Below are positions 62,556 to 64,000 of a DNA stretch of 64,000 bases, piece by piece. The notes beneath the pieces are model-generated. The model ran no database searches. It was not told the origin of the DNA and was given only the letters and a program-made list of their open reading frames with translations. How positions within the stretch are numbered: the first letter of the stretch is position 1; each line of letters starts with the position of its first letter. This stretch comes from Eunapius fragilis. Lineage: Eukaryota; Porifera; Demospongiae; Spongillida; Spongillidae. The stretch spans positions 1,351,501-1,415,500 of the forward strand of contig OY811971.1 of the NCBI GenBank assembly GCA_963681505.1. Direction: 5' to 3'. The position numbers and the translations under genes were made by a program.

Positions 62556-63424
62556 TCATATACAATGCCAAGTGTATACACTATTTATAAAAGGTCCGGG
62601 GTGACAGTGAAGGAAGGACCCATGCAGATCAGAGCTACGTTTAAGCTACTAGGCAAAGATTATGGATCAACTACCCATGCAGTCTTAGACTAGTCCTATG
62701 CACATAGCATGAACTATTTAAGAGTGACGACATAACACTACTCAAATGTATGGCATACAGGTCGCCGCCCGAGTCTTTGATGCTTAGAAGGACCGGAGGA
62801 GCCATGCATGCAGACGCGGTGCTGGGAGACAGCGTGTGTTGGGGACACATGCAGATGCAGCAGTCTGGGGTCAGACGTGGAAATCTGCAATTAGGCAGGT
62901 CGTTTTCACGTCCGCTTTTTTATCTCGTTCCCATAATTATGACGTGAAGTAAAAAAAAATATCTACACGGTGCACCGTGACGGTTATATCTTAAGACACG
63001 CGCTGCAGAAGGTCTGTATTGTAGTTTGAATTGCTTATCATGCAGATTTTAATCACTCCCTTCACCATGTTGATGGACATACTTTTCTAACTCACCTGAG
63101 CTACGATGTGCAAAGACAGCATTGTTTAGTTGAGATTCGTGGTTCTATATGGTACGAGGTAATGTAGGGGTGCCCCCACATCACGTGTACACAGTCATGT
63201 ACACATTATTTAAAAATAAAACGCACATGTGTTATTTATGTATAAGCAGCTGCATTCGCTGCGTATAGTAGTAATACATATATGAGTCATGTCTGCAGAA
63301 CGTCAGTGTTGCAGTTGTTACAATGCCATGCCGGCTCTGCATGGAGATATGCAGGGCGGACGGACGAAGGGGCGTGGCAGAGGAAGGGGGGGGGGGGGGG
63401 GGGTAATTGACTACGCGTAATTGA
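62556..63424. other. No gene recognised
   Basis: Unique sequence after the end of the duplication, with a G run at 63386-63403. No coding or repeat structure was recognised. Confidence 0.4.
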
Positions 63425-63690
63425 AAGTAATTAAATGAAGTTACTCTACGTTAACCAATTGTACATGCATGTACGTTGAAATAGGTCTACATCAGAGAAG
63501 TCAAACAGATACACATGTACTGACTTCCTATTTGCAACACTTTATACTACAACATTTCTCTAATAGATATGGGCGTCTTGCATTTGCTTCGTGCCAGTGT
63601 TGCAATGTACACCACTAAGCAACTCCTCGCAGGAAGGATGATTTACTATATAGCACATTAGTACATGCAGGGTTAATGTTTAATCTCCCG
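63425..63690 (+). repeat. Third partial copy of the duplication tail
   Basis: Pieces match 62290-62450 and 8170-8310 (GTTGAAATAGGTCTACATCAGAGAA, GCAACTC-TC-CAGGAAG, GCAGGGTTAATGTT). An unmatched stretch (about 63508-63610) splits them. It is more diverged than copies A and B. Confidence 0.6.
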
Positions 63691-63854
63691 CAATCCTTAT
63701 TTCAGGATGGCCATCCTTAAATAAGGATGATGACTACTTTTTAACAGAATGATGTACTCTTGATGCTTTGTTTTATATTAGTGATTTACTAGATTCAAGA
63801 TCATGCAGATCAGTGATACTGCCGTGATTAAAACAGGTTGCTCAAAAACCGGTA

Positions 63855-64000
63855 TCTGAACTTGCGGCAGCAGGTTCAATATAGGATTGATTGAGGGTTG
63901 ATGAAGTCATTAATAAAACTTCACTAGCGTCTGGAGGGACAACGGAGAAACGGATCGCTTATCTCTTTATCGCGACGGAATGAGAGCACAACGACCTACA
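63855..64000 (+). mobile_element. Diverged Helitron 5' end, cut by the window edge
   Basis: TC after A63854, then arms TGAACTTGC and GCAGGTTCA around GGCA, then ATATAGGATT. Downstream, TCATTAATAAAACTTCACTAG then CGTCTGGAGGGACA follow the layout of 50963-51010 (TCATTATAAAAACGTCACTC, CGTCTAGCGGGACA). It belongs to a related subfamily. Confidence 0.65.

Overview
This is eukaryotic DNA, most likely from a sponge (demosponge). The evidence is GT-AG introns of about 55 to 70 bases, TATA and AATAAA signals, and a density of sponge- and cnidarian-type transposons. The species call is inference from family resemblance, not from a search. Almost everything in the window is mobile DNA or its debris. Few reading frames look intact: a GIMAP/AIG1-like GTPase (32128-33915), the two genes of a P-type transposon, a Helitron Rep/helicase/OTU protein, and two smaller Helitron-borne frames.

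Layout. 249-1584 is a dead hAT element with an 8-bp target duplication. 1873-3295 is an unclassified DNA element with a 7-bp duplication. 2112-8434 (copy A) and 40685-62555 (copy B) are two copies of one chromosomal segment carrying a broken multi-pass membrane protein gene. Each copy has received different later insertions, so each serves as the empty site for the other. Copy A has a 1.4-kb non-autonomous Helitron (4830-6225) and a 1.0-kb non-autonomous P-like element (7036-8080). Copy B has a 4.8-kb P-type element (42356-47183) and a 12.5-kb Helitron-in-Helitron nest (49372-61916).

Between the copies lie a decayed DUF6589 gene (9662-12719), a RecQ tail (12820-13311), a frameshifted ZNFX1-like helicase with an RZ finger (13999-17600), a transposase relic (18664-19125) and a complete-looking N-RAG element (21518-26273). 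The N-RAG element has 53-bp terminal inverted repeats that begin CACTG and a TAT target duplication. Its 11-exon gene joins a RAG1-like N-terminal zinc/RING region to a different, DDE-like body. After it come inverted and tandem repeats, a Ty3/gypsy fragment, the GTPase gene and an RLE-type non-LTR retrotransposon.

How the parts work together. The P-type element pairs a transposase with an opposite-strand accessory gene inside perfect 32-bp terminal repeats and 11-bp subterminal repeats. The Helitron pairs a HUH/PIF1/OTU protein with a basic tandem-repeat frame upstream and a proline-rich frame downstream. Its ends are a TC-plus-hairpin 5' terminus and a 3' terminus made of a roughly 285-bp near-perfect palindrome, far larger than the usual Helitron hairpin. 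The strongest candidates for something new are the N-RAG element, the two-gene P element with 7-bp duplications, and the giant-palindrome Helitrons.
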